Assembly (NCBI GenBank): GCA_023388055.1
Contig: JAEWGW010000027.1
Coordinates: 1 to 64,000, forward strand
DNA length: 64,000 bases
Origin: Bacillota bacterium
Lineage (GTDB): Bacteria; Bacillota; Bacilli; Paenibacillales; NBRC-103111
Direction of reading: 5' to 3'
Position 1 is the stretch's first letter; each line of letters begins with the position of its first letter. A model generated the notes under the pieces. It ran no database searches and was not told where the DNA came from. It saw nothing but the letters and a program-made list of their open reading frames with translations. A program made the translations under genes and the position numbers. Shown here piece by piece: positions 10,201 through 19,413 of this stretch.

Positions 10201-13200
10201 GTGAAGGTGATCGACCGTTCCGGAAATGAAACGACAGTCACCAAAATTATCCATCTGGATAAAACCGCTCCGGACACTCAAAACGATATCCTGGCGGAGG
10301 ATAAAGTCATTGCCGGGATGGACGGGCACACCGTGAATATCCGCGGTACAGGTGATCCTACAGACACCATTTGGCTGGCACCGCCGGGTACAGAGGTGTT
10401 TGCCGAAGGGGATACCATGCACAAAGCTGCGGGAAATGCGGATACGATCCAGGCGCCGCCCGAGGATGGCGAATACAGGGTGTATATCATTGACCGCGCA
10501 GGCAATATTTCCCCCGCAAGTGAGAAGAAGGTGATTGTGGACAGAACACCGCCTCTCATTCAGGGTGTGGAGGAAGGCGGAGTTTATAAGGAGTACAGAA
10601 GCATTACCATTAGTGACGGGAAGGCTTTGCTGAACGGGATGCCCTTTGCCAGCGGAAGCACCGTTGCCAAGAATGGAAGCTACATCCTGATTGCTGAGGA
10701 TGCCTACGGCAATACTGCGTCTGTGAGCTTTACTATCGATAACGATGCGGAAACGGTGAAGAACAGTCTGGATACGCTGGAGATTGTTTATCAGAAGGGG
10801 AATCACAAGGATCGGGTGACCAAGGATGTAATCCTTCCGGTAGAGCTGGAGGAAGGAGTGTCGGTGACCTGGGAGAGCAGCAGCCCGGACCTGATCGGCC
10901 TAGACGGAGTTCTGGCGCATCCTCCTCTGGAGAATACAGCCGTTACGCTGACCGCTACGGTCCGGAAGGGCTCTGCAGTAGAAACCAAGGTGTTCGTCAT
11001 CCGGGCGATGGCCGATATTACGGCACCCGTTATCACGCTGAAGGGTGATGCTGAGGTTGTTCTGGAATTAGGCGCTCTTTATGTTGAAAAAGGTTTTACA
11101 GCTCTGGATGATACGGACGGTGACCTAAGCGGCGAGGTTGTGATTCAAGGGTATTTCAACACCAAGAAGGCAGGATTGTATACCCTAACCTATAAGGCAG
11201 TTGACCAATCGGGCAATGAGGCCATTGTGGAAAGAACCATCCGCGTGGTGGAAAGGCAGGTGTCCAAGGATGCCACCATTGTAGCCGAGGATGATGAGAA
11301 GGTAACGGATTCCGTATGGGAGGATGCTGTAGAGGGCGCCAAGGAAACGGGAGAACCCTCCGTGCGCATTATCGTGGAGGATGAGGTGACCACGTCCAAT
11401 CCGATCAAGGTGAGTATCAGCAAAAAGCAGCTGGAGCATGCCAAAAAAGCGGGCGTTAATATCCAATTCGAAACCCAAAACACCTCTATCCTGATCCCCG
11501 TTGATGCGGTAGATACAGCTGGCTTGGGGGCCAATGCCAGACTGCAGCTGGTTGCCGAGCAGGTGAATACCGCAGATCCGGCCAATCATGAGATGGTAGA
11601 GGCGGTCAGCAGCATTCATGAATCCATGCGGATTTATGAAAACAGAGTGTTTGACTTCAAAATGAGAGTGATTGAAGAGGATGACCAGGGAAATCTGATC
11701 CGTGATGAGGAAATAACAAACTTTACCTCCCAGCAGGATATTGCCCTGAGAATTGCAGTGGGGGCAATAAAGGGTGACAAGGCCTTGATGTCCTTCTACT
11801 TCAACCCGGGCACCGGCAAGTGGGAGTACGTGCGGAGTAAATATCTGAAGGGCCTGGGTACGGTTGAGATTCTCACCAATCACCTGAGCATCTATTCGGT
11901 AATGGAGCTGACGGTGGAGCAGAAGCGCGAGGAGCTCACCAAGCTGATCAATGAGCCCGGTATTACCCTCCGTGAGGTTCTGACTATTCTGGAGGACGAG
12001 GATCTGGATCTGGGGGAATACGGCACATATAATTCCTTCAATGCGGAATACAAAAATGATACCGCCCGGGATCTTCTGGATGGAAGAAACCCGCGGCCGG
12101 ATAACCGTTATGTGGATTACCGGGATATGGAGCAGGAATTCAACTCCATCGTCAACCGGATTTACGGGGAGCTTAACCGGGATACTATCGTACCGGAGCT
12201 GGTTTTAACCGGCAAACAAACCATCAATATTCCCCTTAACGGCCATTATACAGAGTACGGAGCAACCGCATCGGACAATCTGGAAGGGGACATTACAGGC
12301 AAGATTGTCATTACGGGTGAGGTCAATACCGCAAAGGCCGGCATCTACACCGTGACCTATACGGTCTCTGACCTGGCTGGCAATACCGTTGTAAAGAAAC
12401 GGCTTGTCCAGGTATATACCTCTGATGATGATTCCACCCAGCCGGAGAAGCCAGTCGGTGAAACGCCGAAAACCCCGGAGCCGGCTAAGGAGATTACTGT
12501 TCTGGAGGGTCAGGGTTACATCCAGGTCAAGGCCTCCGCTTCCCCGGCGGATGAATCTGCGGACAAGGAAATGAAGCGGCTGAGCGGTGTGTATGAAATA
12601 TCCTTTACAGGGGATATGGCAGGAAAAAGCGGCCAAATCCGCGTTTCTTATGACAAGACCAAAGCCGTTAATGAGGATCACCTTGGTGTGTTTGTCTATG
12701 ACGAAGGCGCCCGGAAATGGGTGTATCTCGGCGGTGCGGTGGACAAAGCGGGCAGCTTTGTGACCGTGACTATGAACAAACCCGGCAAGGTGGCCGTGAT
12801 GGAGCTGGGCAAAACCTTCCCGGACCTGAAGGGGCATTGGGCCAAGCAGGTTGTGGAGCTGCTGGCTGCGCGGCAGATTCTGGATGGGGATGCAGCCGGC
12901 AATTTTAACCCGAACATGGGTATTACCAGAGCGGAATTCGCCACCATTATCACCAAGGTGATGAACCTTCCGGCAGCCGCTGTTACTGCCGACTTCACGG
13001 ATGTGAAGGACGGGGATTGGTTTGCCCCGTACATTGCGGCAGCCAGACAAGCCGGGATTGTCAAGGGCGTCAGCGAAACCGAGTTTGAGCCGGGCCGGGT
13101 GGTTACCCGGGAAGAAATGACGGCCATGGTTATGCGGGCCTACCGCACGACAGAGCATCAGGAGCCGACAGCGGAGCAGATCCGTTTGGCGGAGCCATTT

Positions 13201-13371
13201 AAGGATTCGGAGCAAATTGGCGAGTGGGCGTACCAAGATGTGTATGCCGCCAAGCTCCTCCAACTGATTCAAGGGAGAAGCGCTGACTATTTTGTCCCGG
13301 AGAGCGAAACCTTGCGGGGAGAAGCAGCCACGCTGATCTACCGGTTTGTGCAGGTTTTGGAACAGAAGTAA
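7219..13371 (+). CDS. Giant secreted SLH protein with Ig-like domains
   Basis: 2050 aa. There is a signal peptide (about 1-33, cleaved near AHA). The N-terminal part (about 34-270) is of unrecognised type. It is followed by a chain of DUF5011/HYR-like and other Ig-like beta domains; two adjacent ones (about 390-540) are close copies sharing VNTAVPGTYTLTYSV. An atrophied Ig-type domain lies around 1175-1260 and further Ig-like domains around 1270-1350 and 1660-1735. Three SLH domains close the protein (about 1870-2050), with ITRAEF, VTREEM and LRGEAA motifs. SLH domains bind pyruvylated secondary wall polymer, so this is a surface-attached protein, perhaps adhesive or structural. No catalytic domain was recognised. 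GGGGAG precedes the ATG. Confidence 0.9.
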   Translation: MNRSYTRGAIISLLGLMVVFAVMGGWAKPAHAVILDTVSVTADTTAKKQIKSTKITVTMDNAGKYAVMLNTASGPKLAFYNGETSSTSNIDVQDDKGKRSWYELPVTEEFSISNNVIRMSKVDPGVARYTLLLSIVNATLEGGYMKVEMKMENLKSTPQNMGAFIYWDTKIDKNDGSPFELVANGWRNFDQGFQVSAFFKDTMHVTKADALWVGDWGNKSWDDNPPMSWAQHETKLGEVVTSDDTAAAAWYDPVSVDAGKSRLISTIIGVGPKNEAPILSDPTFSPEVDGETFKSGDEVIIGGKAGNNDDVGTEMDIIAIVDDRDDLREVLGTVIVLKGENKDFQYTYTIPNGLTPGAHTLKVYLMDDTGVTSTLKELTFYIAATAINGAADTTVEAGGTFDALSGVTATDALGADITATLQVTGNVNTAVPGTYTLTYSVADGDGGTITVTRKVTVADRTAPSISGAAAATIEAGSAFDPLAGVTAADIVDGNVTQNIQVTGTVNTAVPGTYTLTYSVTDAARNTATISRIITVQDTVAPAGYTALIEQNVINSTYAPAVSFRFSGAELGAVFHYTLTSNNGGTPVTGTGTITAADQLVTGINTSGLADGMVTLHVYLEDASGNQGNPATDIVEKDTTPPLTPTLDKPVGKDGMINGLEKTAVGLSGSAEPLAVVEITLEDSAGNKIVKQVSADANGKWALAPDELNLSGFQDGSITVHLRSVDGAGNSSAPQGETLLLDTAPPSIAALTASTVDWTNGNVTVAASIHDGTGSGISVTKYAYGEVTAAAFQTQGNSFEGSFTVQENGIYTVYAKDAAGNETIRTIEITNIDKQAPEEPVITRMPDRDFYNQDFIFTVTPGSDAGSGIAYTVTRQVYGDEFGEWVVYTGPITFSKTGTVTLEAKSYDLAGNESPVAHKTVAINRELHVFPTLLLHPDKEYSNGDYTVSIRKETDNGSVTEATYAQVYYTFTGMEGFVPYTEPFVIDVEGVYEISVKVIDRSGNETTVTKIIHLDKTAPDTQNDILAEDKVIAGMDGHTVNIRGTGDPTDTIWLAPPGTEVFAEGDTMHKAAGNADTIQAPPEDGEYRVYIIDRAGNISPASEKKVIVDRTPPLIQGVEEGGVYKEYRSITISDGKALLNGMPFASGSTVAKNGSYILIAEDAYGNTASVSFTIDNDAETVKNSLDTLEIVYQKGNHKDRVTKDVILPVELEEGVSVTWESSSPDLIGLDGVLAHPPLENTAVTLTATVRKGSAVETKVFVIRAMADITAPVITLKGDAEVVLELGALYVEKGFTALDDTDGDLSGEVVIQGYFNTKKAGLYTLTYKAVDQSGNEAIVERTIRVVERQVSKDATIVAEDDEKVTDSVWEDAVEGAKETGEPSVRIIVEDEVTTSNPIKVSISKKQLEHAKKAGVNIQFETQNTSILIPVDAVDTAGLGANARLQLVAEQVNTADPANHEMVEAVSSIHESMRIYENRVFDFKMRVIEEDDQGNLIRDEEITNFTSQQDIALRIAVGAIKGDKALMSFYFNPGTGKWEYVRSKYLKGLGTVEILTNHLSIYSVMELTVEQKREELTKLINEPGITLREVLTILEDEDLDLGEYGTYNSFNAEYKNDTARDLLDGRNPRPDNRYVDYRDMEQEFNSIVNRIYGELNRDTIVPELVLTGKQTINIPLNGHYTEYGATASDNLEGDITGKIVITGEVNTAKAGIYTVTYTVSDLAGNTVVKKRLVQVYTSDDDSTQPEKPVGETPKTPEPAKEITVLEGQGYIQVKASASPADESADKEMKRLSGVYEISFTGDMAGKSGQIRVSYDKTKAVNEDHLGVFVYDEGARKWVYLGGAVDKAGSFVTVTMNKPGKVAVMELGKTFPDLKGHWAKQVVELLAARQILDGDAAGNFNPNMGITRAEFATIITKVMNLPAAAVTADFTDVKDGDWFAPYIAAARQAGIVKGVSETEFEPGRVVTREEMTAMVMRAYRTTEHQEPTAEQIRLAEPFKDSEQIGEWAYQDVYAAKLLQLIQGRSADYFVPESETLRGEAATLIYRFVQVLEQK

Positions 13372-13424
13372 CCAAAGAACAAGTGTAAGAACAAACCCAA
13401 AAACAAATCAAGGGATCAACACCG

Positions 13425-13461
13425 AAAAAGGCCAGCTCCGTTATCCGGGGCTGGCCTTTTT
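13425..13461. terminator. Bidirectional terminator
   Basis: AAAAAGGCCAGC and GCTGGCCTTTTTT arms with a short central loop. It serves both the SLH gene (plus strand) and the sugar isomerase gene (minus strand). Confidence 0.9.
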
Positions 13462-13487
13462 TCCATAGCTGGCAGAAAGACGCCATG

Positions 13488-14306
13488 TCAGGCGAAGTGG
13501 CTCTTCATAAAGCGGAGCGCGTCGGCCATCTCATGGGGGGCGACACTTTCGAATGTCATGTGGACATGGGGCTTATGCTGCTTCAGCAGCTCCACAAACA
13601 GCGGGTAGTTCAGCGTACCGTTGCCGGCAAAGGTTTCCTTCACCTTGCCGTCCGCATCCACATACAAGTCCTTGCAGTGGGCCAGCACAATATGGTCGCC
13701 CATCAGGCGGAACGCTTCACGGATCCCCTCGTCCTGGTCGTGGGGGAATTCCTTGTCCCGCAGGATATTGCAGGGATCGATTACCGCGGCCAGATGGGAG
13801 GATTTCACCTCATCATGCAGCCTTCTCCAATCCCGCGCTGTGCCGATAATATGGCCATTGGCGGGTTCGACGGCTACAATCACGCCCCACTTCTCGGCTT
13901 CCTCCAAGAGCTCCTCCACCGTACGGCGGGTCAGCTCCCATGCGGCTTCCGACGGATATTTCTCCGATACATGCCCGGTTTCCGTATCCACGAAGGCGGC
14001 TCCGAAATGGCGGGCCATGCGGATATGCTCCTTGAACCGGTCAATGCCATAGCGGCGGGCTTCTTCATTGGGATTCACCATGTCGATGTAGCAGCCCAGC
14101 ACCGGGATCTTGACCCCGTACTTGTCAAATTCCTCCGCTACCGCATTGGCCAGTCCGGGGCTCAGCTTGCCCAGACCGGTATCCACGCCGGACAAGGCCT
14201 TGGCCAGAGCCAGCTGGACATATTTAAAACCATGCTCCGCCACTAGCCGCGGCAGGGTGTCGAGGGGCTGCTGCCCCACACAGTGCGCTAACAAACCAAA
14301 TTCCAT
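13488..14306 (-). CDS. TIM-barrel sugar phosphate isomerase/epimerase
   Basis: 272 aa of the AP-endonuclease-2/xylose isomerase-like barrel family. Metal-ligand motifs are visible: VAVEPANGH (Glu), AAVIDPCN (Asp) and VLAHCKD (His). Such enzymes isomerise or epimerise ketoses or inositol derivatives; the substrate cannot be read from sequence. The start at 14306 is preferred because GGGAGG lies 10 nt upstream; 13 further codons are open. It appears to be a single-gene unit ended by the bidirectional hairpin. Confidence 0.85.
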   Translation of the reverse strand: MEFGLLAHCVGQQPLDTLPRLVAEHGFKYVQLALAKALSGVDTGLGKLSPGLANAVAEEFDKYGVKIPVLGCYIDMVNPNEEARRYGIDRFKEHIRMARHFGAAFVDTETGHVSEKYPSEAAWELTRRTVEELLEEAEKWGVIVAVEPANGHIIGTARDWRRLHDEVKSSHLAAVIDPCNILRDKEFPHDQDEGIREAFRLMGDHIVLAHCKDLYVDADGKVKETFAGNGTLNYPLFVELLKQHKPHVHMTFESVAPHEMADALRFMKSHFA

Positions 14307-14387
14307 GAACCTGCAACCTCCCGAAAATGTGCTAAAGTCGAACATGCCTATTTTACCACATCAGGAAGGGTAAGTCAGTGGCCCGGT

Positions 14388-14639
14388 TTATTCCCGGATG
14401 TAGTCCCGTTCGCCGGAGTAAGGGTTGTAATATACCCGGTAACGAAGCCCGTCCTTGGGGTCGATGAATACCTCGGGAGTGGGGAGAAAGCCGTTTTGCG
14501 GCTGGTGCTCCAGGCCGGGGGGGTTCACCTTATACCGTTTGTCGTACACCAGCCAGCCGAGCAGAAGAATGCCTAAGGGAACCAGTATCCACATGAGAAA
14601 ATAGAGTGTGCCTACCGCAGCGGCGATTCCGTAGCTCAT
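14388..14639 (-). CDS. Small membrane protein of unknown function
   Basis: 83 aa with one or two hydrophobic segments (about 5-27) and a polar C-terminal tail ending in GLRYRVYYNPYSGERDYIRE, which repeats aromatic and charged residues. Its ATG overlaps the stop of the YbjQ gene (ATGA), so the two are translationally coupled. I do not recognise the family. Confidence 0.7.
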   Translation of the reverse strand: MSYGIAAAVGTLYFLMWILVPLGILLLGWLVYDKRYKVNPPGLEHQPQNGFLPTPEVFIDPKDGLRYRVYYNPYSGERDYIRE

Positions 14640-14956
14640 TGCCGTGCAACCCGTACGGCAGTGCCATATGCCACAATTTCACTCATGTTATTGCCGATAT
14701 CGCCGCTGTCGAAGCGCATCATCACAATGGCATTGGCGCCCATAGCTGCCGCATTCTTGACCATCCGGTCCATGGCTTGGCGCCGCGCATCCTCGATCAT
14801 TTGGGTATATTGCTTGACCTCACCGCCTACCAGTCCTTTCAGCGATGCCATAATATCCCCGCCCAGACCTCTGGCCCGTACCACCACACCGAAGGAGGTG
14901 CCCAGCACCTCTATAACCTCATGTCCCGCAAGATTTTCTGTTGTTGAAATCAGCAT
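14636..14956 (-). CDS. YbjQ family (DUF74) protein
   Basis: 106 aa with the typical opening MLISTTENLAGHEVIEVLG and the later GANAIVMMRFD, hallmarks of the YbjQ/heavy-metal-binding-like family, which forms small pentameric proteins of uncertain role. It has a good ribosome site (AGGAGG upstream of 14956) and is coupled to the small membrane protein downstream. The 270 bp upstream (14957-15229) hold no gene. Confidence 0.88.
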   Translation of the reverse strand: MLISTTENLAGHEVIEVLGTSFGVVVRARGLGGDIMASLKGLVGGEVKQYTQMIEDARRQAMDRMVKNAAAMGANAIVMMRFDSGDIGNNMSEIVAYGTAVRVARQ

Positions 14957-15229
14957 CTATAATTCCTCCTATTATGCAAATATGATTCTTCTTATAACTT
15001 CTTCCCCTATATACGCCATTATCGGCGCAAGGTTTCTTCCAGTTTGTGAATAAGGCTTCATGCGTATTCTTTATAAGAACCATTTTTATATGAAAAATGT
15101 TTTATTTTGGTCAAAATGATGTGAACTCTTTTTGACAAGAGACGGCTGCTTATCGACCGTCAGAGCAGGGGGTTGCTATATTGAAGGGGAGAAAATATAT
15201 ATCGCGGCACTGTGCGGCGGATGGAGTGA

Positions 15230-16282
15230 ATGGCGGTAATGGCAGATACAAAGGTTGGCTTATCGGGAGATACGTTTTTGATCAATACCCGCTTTTTATT
15301 GATTGTCAGTGTGTTTGTGGGCAATATCATTGAACCCCTGATTGGCCGGAACGAGGAAATGAGGGCGCTGTTTCTCTGGATTTTTTCCTTCCATATGCCC
15401 CTGTTCGTATTTGTCACGGGATATTTTGCCCGTTATTCCTTGACCGGACAGACAGGGAAAAAGGTGCTGCAAACCATTGCGCTCCAATATTTTATCTTCC
15501 AAACGTTATACTCCGTGCTGGATATTCTGGCGTTCCAGGTACCCGGCATCAAACATTCCTTCTTCATGCCTTACCTGCTGTGCTGGTTTCTGATGGCGCA
15601 TATCATCTGGCGGCTTATGCTGCTGCTGTTCACCTTCCTCAAGCTGAAGCATCCGGTGCTGGCCGCAGTCGGGATTGCCGTGCTTATCGGCTACAGCGGA
15701 TTTGACGGCGGGGTGCTGAGTATCACCCGGGCGTTGGTATTCCTGCCCTTCTTCGTTATCGGCTATACCTTCGATTATGCCCGCTTCCGTAGTTTCTTGT
15801 CCGGCTACCGCCGGGTAATTGCCGCCGCGCTGTCGGTTGGCCTGTTCATCTACTTCGCCGCCAATGCCATGGAGCTTCAGCCCCGCTGGCTGGTGGGCGC
15901 CTTGAATTACACCCAGATGGGACATAGCGAATGGTACGCAGGTCTGTACCGGCTGGTGCTGTACGGGCTCCAGCTGATCGCATCCGTGGGACTGCTGGCC
16001 TTTGTTCCCCACGGCAAATCCATCATGACCGACTGGGGCACCCGGACCTTATATGTGTTTTTGCTCCATGGTTTTCTGGTGCGCCTTACCGTGTATTCCG
16101 GGATCTACACATTTATTGATCATCCGTTGGAAATCGCAGCCCTTCTGGTCTGCACCATCGGAGCGACGATTCTTCTGGCCCAGCCCTTCGTCAAAAAATG
16201 GACCCATCTGGTCATCGAGCCGAATACCTCCTGGTTGAACCGGATGGAGGAGAAGGCAAGAGGTGTCCTTGGGGCCAGGTAG
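15230..16282 (+). CDS. Membrane acyltransferase family 3 protein
   Basis: About 350 aa, almost entirely hydrophobic, with the acyltransferase-3 layout of about ten membrane segments. FSFHMPLFVFVTGYFAR (about 49-66) is the conserved first-loop region with the catalytic-type His. Members transfer acetyl or succinyl groups to cell-surface glycans. The start is uncertain: the ATG at 15230 has GGAG very close, and another ATG lies at 15239. The gene stands alone and is followed by a terminator. Confidence 0.85.
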   Translation: MAVMADTKVGLSGDTFLINTRFLLIVSVFVGNIIEPLIGRNEEMRALFLWIFSFHMPLFVFVTGYFARYSLTGQTGKKVLQTIALQYFIFQTLYSVLDILAFQVPGIKHSFFMPYLLCWFLMAHIIWRLMLLLFTFLKLKHPVLAAVGIAVLIGYSGFDGGVLSITRALVFLPFFVIGYTFDYARFRSFLSGYRRVIAAALSVGLFIYFAANAMELQPRWLVGALNYTQMGHSEWYAGLYRLVLYGLQLIASVGLLAFVPHGKSIMTDWGTRTLYVFLLHGFLVRLTVYSGIYTFIDHPLEIAALLVCTIGATILLAQPFVKKWTHLVIEPNTSWLNRMEEKARGVLGAR

Positions 16283-16316
16283 AGACGGCATTGTGGCCGG
16301 CAGCATATTCACCGGG

Positions 16317-16360
16317 ACAGAGCAGGGTTCCGCCTATAGGGTGGGGGCTCTGCTCTTTTT
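16317..16360 (+). terminator. Terminator after the acyltransferase
   Basis: AGAGCAG and CTGCTCT arms with a G-rich loop, followed by TTTTT. Confidence 0.8.
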
Positions 16361-16544
16361 GCTATCCTGAGGCTGTGAGGGGAATAGAGTAGTCGAAGTG
16401 GGAGGAGGCTGGAGCAATGGAAAACGGGTTCTGCGGAAAAATCCATATATTCCAAGCTCCCTGTTGGCGGTATAATGGAAGTTGCAATGTGTACATAATG
16501 GACAACCAGCATGTCTGACAACCTTTTGAATGGGGGATTTTTCA

Positions 16545-17342
16545 ATGGAACGTATCGAGTTATGGCCGGAAGGGGCGCCATACAGTAAAGGCAAGGAGCT
16601 GGAGGACCGTCCGGCGCTTACACCCTATCTTCTGGAGGGGGCGGGGGCAAATGTACCTGCTGTGATTGTGCTGCCGGGTGGCGGTTATGCCACGAGAGCC
16701 TATCATGAAGGGGAGCCCATTGCCCAATGGCTTAATTCCCTGGGGCTTCATGCTTTTGTGCTGAGCTACCGGGTTGCGCCGTACCAGCATCCCGCACCGC
16801 TCTCCGATGCCCAGCGGGCCTTGCGTTATGTCCGCTCCCGGGCAGAGGAATGGGGGATTGATTCCGGGCGTTTGGGGATCCTCGGATTTTCCGCAGGCGG
16901 TCACTTGGCCTCCACTGCCGGAACCCATTACGATGCAGGCGACGCCGGCGCCCAGGATCCGGTGGAACGGTTTAGCTGCCGCCCCGATTTTATGGTGCTG
17001 TGTTATCCTGTTATTTCCATGGGGGAATTCCGGCATGACGGCTCCCGCACAAACCTTCTTGGCCCGGAGCCGTCGGAAGCGGATATCCGGCTTTTCTCCA
17101 ATGAGCTTCAGGTAACGGCGGATACGCCACCTGCCTTCCTGTGGCATACCTCCGACGATCCGTCTGTCCCCGTGGAGAACGCCCTGTTGTTCGCAGGGGC
17201 GTTAAGCCGCTGCAAGGTTCCCTTCGAGCTGCATTCCTTCCAATCCGGGTCTCACGGGCTGGGGTTGGCAGAGGAGCATCCGGAGGCCTGGGTATGGCCG
17301 GAATTATGCGCGCGCTGGTTTAAGCGGCGGGAGCTGATTTAA
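16545..17342 (+). CDS. Alpha/beta hydrolase (acetyl-xylan-esterase-like)
   Basis: 265 aa serine hydrolase. The oxyanion-hole region is LPGGGYATRAYHEG, the nucleophile elbow GFSAGGHLAS, the acid likely Asp in HTSDDPSVPV, and the base His in GSHGLGL. This matches the esterase/lipase group that deacetylates xylan or oligosaccharides. The ATG at 16545 has GGGGG about 9 nt upstream; an in-frame ATG at 16530 lacks a site. It probably forms a single-gene unit. Confidence 0.87.
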   Translation: MERIELWPEGAPYSKGKELEDRPALTPYLLEGAGANVPAVIVLPGGGYATRAYHEGEPIAQWLNSLGLHAFVLSYRVAPYQHPAPLSDAQRALRYVRSRAEEWGIDSGRLGILGFSAGGHLASTAGTHYDAGDAGAQDPVERFSCRPDFMVLCYPVISMGEFRHDGSRTNLLGPEPSEADIRLFSNELQVTADTPPAFLWHTSDDPSVPVENALLFAGALSRCKVPFELHSFQSGSHGLGLAEEHPEAWVWPELCARWFKRRELI

Positions 17343-17451
17343 GGAGCTGCGAGGAAATTAGTACCCGCTTTTGCTGACAAAATCTCCACGATTTTGGGAG
17401 TTTTGTCGGCAAATTAGCGGTACTTTATTTCATCGCAGTCTCTAAGGCTTT
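17343..17451. repeat. Long hairpin repeat, family 4, copy 1
   Basis: An imperfect inverted repeat with arms of about 45 nt: the left arm contains GAAATTAGTACCCGCTTTTG and GACAAAATCTCC, the right arm GGAGTTTTGTCGGCAAA and GCGGTACTTTATTTC. A second copy lies at 29139-29282, nearly identical but interrupted by a 42-nt insert. The function is unknown. Confidence 0.85.
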
Positions 17452-17465
17452 GTGAAGAAGCGGGG

Positions 17466-18218
17466 GTGGTGGAAACGGATAAAAACAAGCTGCTGGTTTT
17501 CCGCTCCTTGGGGGAGCGGGCGGTAACGGTGAGTCTCGGCGGATCAGGCAGCTCCGGCATCGCTCCGGGGTTCTGGCTGTCTTTTGTCCGGCAGCTGGAG
17601 GCGTCGCCCTTTCCCGGCTTTGTGGAGGCGGTGGCCGGTATCCATACCGCTGCCGTTTATTATGATCCCTACCTTTTGTACCAGGGACTGGACAGGATTA
17701 CACCGGTTTTGGGGGCGTTGGATGCCCTGGAGCCGGAGAGCCTGCAGGATGTGGTATGCCGTCTGCTGGAGCTGGAATGGGCCAAGGTGCAGGAGAAGCC
17801 GGAGGGCCTGTCCAGGCAAATCGAGATTCCTGTGTATTACGGCGGATCATGGGGACCTGACCTGGAGGAGGTGGCCGCCTTATGCGGGCTCACACCGGCA
17901 GAGTGGATCAGGCAGCACAGCTCGGCTGAATACCGTGTGTTGATGATCGGGTTTGTGCCGGGTTTTCCGTACCTGGACGGGCTGCCGGAGCAGCTGGCTG
18001 TTGACCGGCTGCCCACCCCCAGGCTGCGGGTTCCGGCAGGCTCCGTTGCGGTGGGCGGCAGTCAAACAGGCATCTACCCGCTGGATTCCCCCGGAGGCTG
18101 GAGACTGGTGGGCCGGACGCCTCTTTCCCTGTTCCGGCCAAACCACGCGGAGCCATCGCTTCTGCGGACCGGAGACCGGGTAAGATTTGTGCCTGCCGAG
18201 GAGGAGCCGCTGCCCTGA
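17466..18218 (+). CDS. pxpB: 5-oxoprolinase subunit PxpB (KipI-like)
   Basis: 250 aa of the carboxyltransferase domain 1/KipI family, with the conserved GFVPGFPYLDGLPEQL and PRLRVPAGSVAVGGSQTGIY blocks. With PxpA and PxpC it forms ATP-dependent 5-oxoprolinase, which opens pyroglutamate to glutamate in the cytoplasm. The start is GTG at 17466 or the next GTG at 17469; the ribosome site is weak. First gene of the pxpB-pxpC-pxpA run; the 90 nt before pxpC include a possible small hairpin. Confidence 0.92.
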   Translation: MVETDKNKLLVFRSLGERAVTVSLGGSGSSGIAPGFWLSFVRQLEASPFPGFVEAVAGIHTAAVYYDPYLLYQGLDRITPVLGALDALEPESLQDVVCRLLELEWAKVQEKPEGLSRQIEIPVYYGGSWGPDLEEVAALCGLTPAEWIRQHSSAEYRVLMIGFVPGFPYLDGLPEQLAVDRLPTPRLRVPAGSVAVGGSQTGIYPLDSPGGWRLVGRTPLSLFRPNHAEPSLLRTGDRVRFVPAEEEPLP

Positions 18219-18308
18219 AATCATACGCTCCCAGCCGCAGGACGGAGGTTCATGCTGCGGCATCGGCGGTGCTTTTCGTTCAGATGAAAGATTAGAGAGG
18301 CCATGGTA

Positions 18309-19379
18309 ATGAGAGGAAATGGGAAGGGGCGGATGGCTGTGCGCATGATCACTCAAGACGATACACCGGAAGCCGGAGCCCTTCATGTGCTGGCTCCCGG
18401 TTTGTCCACCACGGTGCAGGATCCGGGCCGTCCCGGCTTCCGTGACGCAGGTGTCCCTGTGGGCGGAGCGGCGGACCCGCAAGCCCTGGCCATGGCCAAC
18501 CTGCTGGTGGGCAATCCGCCCGGTATGGCAGCGCTGGAGCTTACCTTGGCCGGACCAACACTCATGTTCGGGTGTGAAGCGGCTATGGCGCTGTGCGGTG
18601 CTCCTTTTGAGGCCTGGCTGGACGGACAGGCCTTGGAGCCTATGCGCCCGTATTATGTGCCAGCGGGAGCGGTGCTTACCATCCGGCGTGCTGCCGCCGG
18701 CTGCCGGGGCGTGTTGGCTGTGGCGGGCGGCATTGCGGTGCCGGAGGTGCTGGGCAGCCGCAGCACCTATGCCCGCGCCCGCCTGGGCGGGTTGGCAGGC
18801 CGTCCCCTGCAGGCGGACGACCTGCTGCCCTTGGGGCCGCCGTCCGGCACAGCCCGGCGGCTTATGGCTCTGCTGCGCCGGCAGCCCGGCGGGCGCAGCC
18901 GGTTTGCAGCGGCGCCGTGGCTGGCCACGCCGGCGCCGCTGCCCGGGCAGGCGGCCTGTACGGTCCGCGCGCTGCGCGGGCCGGAGGCCGCCCTGTTCGC
19001 GCCGGAGGTGCTCCGGCGCTTCTTCGCCGGGCCGTACACGGTGCGGCCCGAAGCCGACCGCATGGGCGTGCGCCTGCAGGGCACGCCCATAGCCGCCACC
19101 GCTTCCATGGTATCGGAAGCGGTGGCCCCGGGAGCCGTCCAGGTGCCTCCGGACGGCCAGCCCATTGTGCTGCTGCCGGACTGCGGCACCACGGGAGGCT
19201 ATCCCCGCATCGCACAGGTGGCGGCGGTGGACCTGCCGCTGCTGGGCCAGCTGCGCCCCGGCGTGCAGCTCCGCTTCCGGGAAATCGGGCTGGCGGAAGC
19301 GGAGGGGCTGTACCTGGAGCGGCGTATAGCTCTGGCCCGCTTCCAGGCCGCATTGTTGCATTGGCTTGGTGAAGAATAG
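18309..19379 (+). CDS. pxpC: 5-oxoprolinase subunit PxpC (KipA-like)
   Basis: About 356 aa of the biotin-dependent carboxyltransferase domain 2/KipA family: GLSTTVQDPGRPGFRDAGV and PVGGAADPQALAMANLLVGN at the N-terminus, GTTGGYPRIAQVAAVDLPLL near the end. It is the partner of PxpB and PxpA. The ATG at 18309 has GAGAGG at proper spacing, whereas the ATG at 18303 is only 2 nt from it. The middle of the gene (18850-19100) is markedly GC-rich compared with its neighbours. Confidence 0.92.
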   Translation: MRGNGKGRMAVRMITQDDTPEAGALHVLAPGLSTTVQDPGRPGFRDAGVPVGGAADPQALAMANLLVGNPPGMAALELTLAGPTLMFGCEAAMALCGAPFEAWLDGQALEPMRPYYVPAGAVLTIRRAAAGCRGVLAVAGGIAVPEVLGSRSTYARARLGGLAGRPLQADDLLPLGPPSGTARRLMALLRRQPGGRSRFAAAPWLATPAPLPGQAACTVRALRGPEAALFAPEVLRRFFAGPYTVRPEADRMGVRLQGTPIAATASMVSEAVAPGAVQVPPDGQPIVLLPDCGTTGGYPRIAQVAAVDLPLLGQLRPGVQLRFREIGLAEAEGLYLERRIALARFQAALLHWLGEE

Positions 19380-19413
19380 ACGACGTTTGTGCAAAAAAGG
19401 AGGAGAAGGTCTC

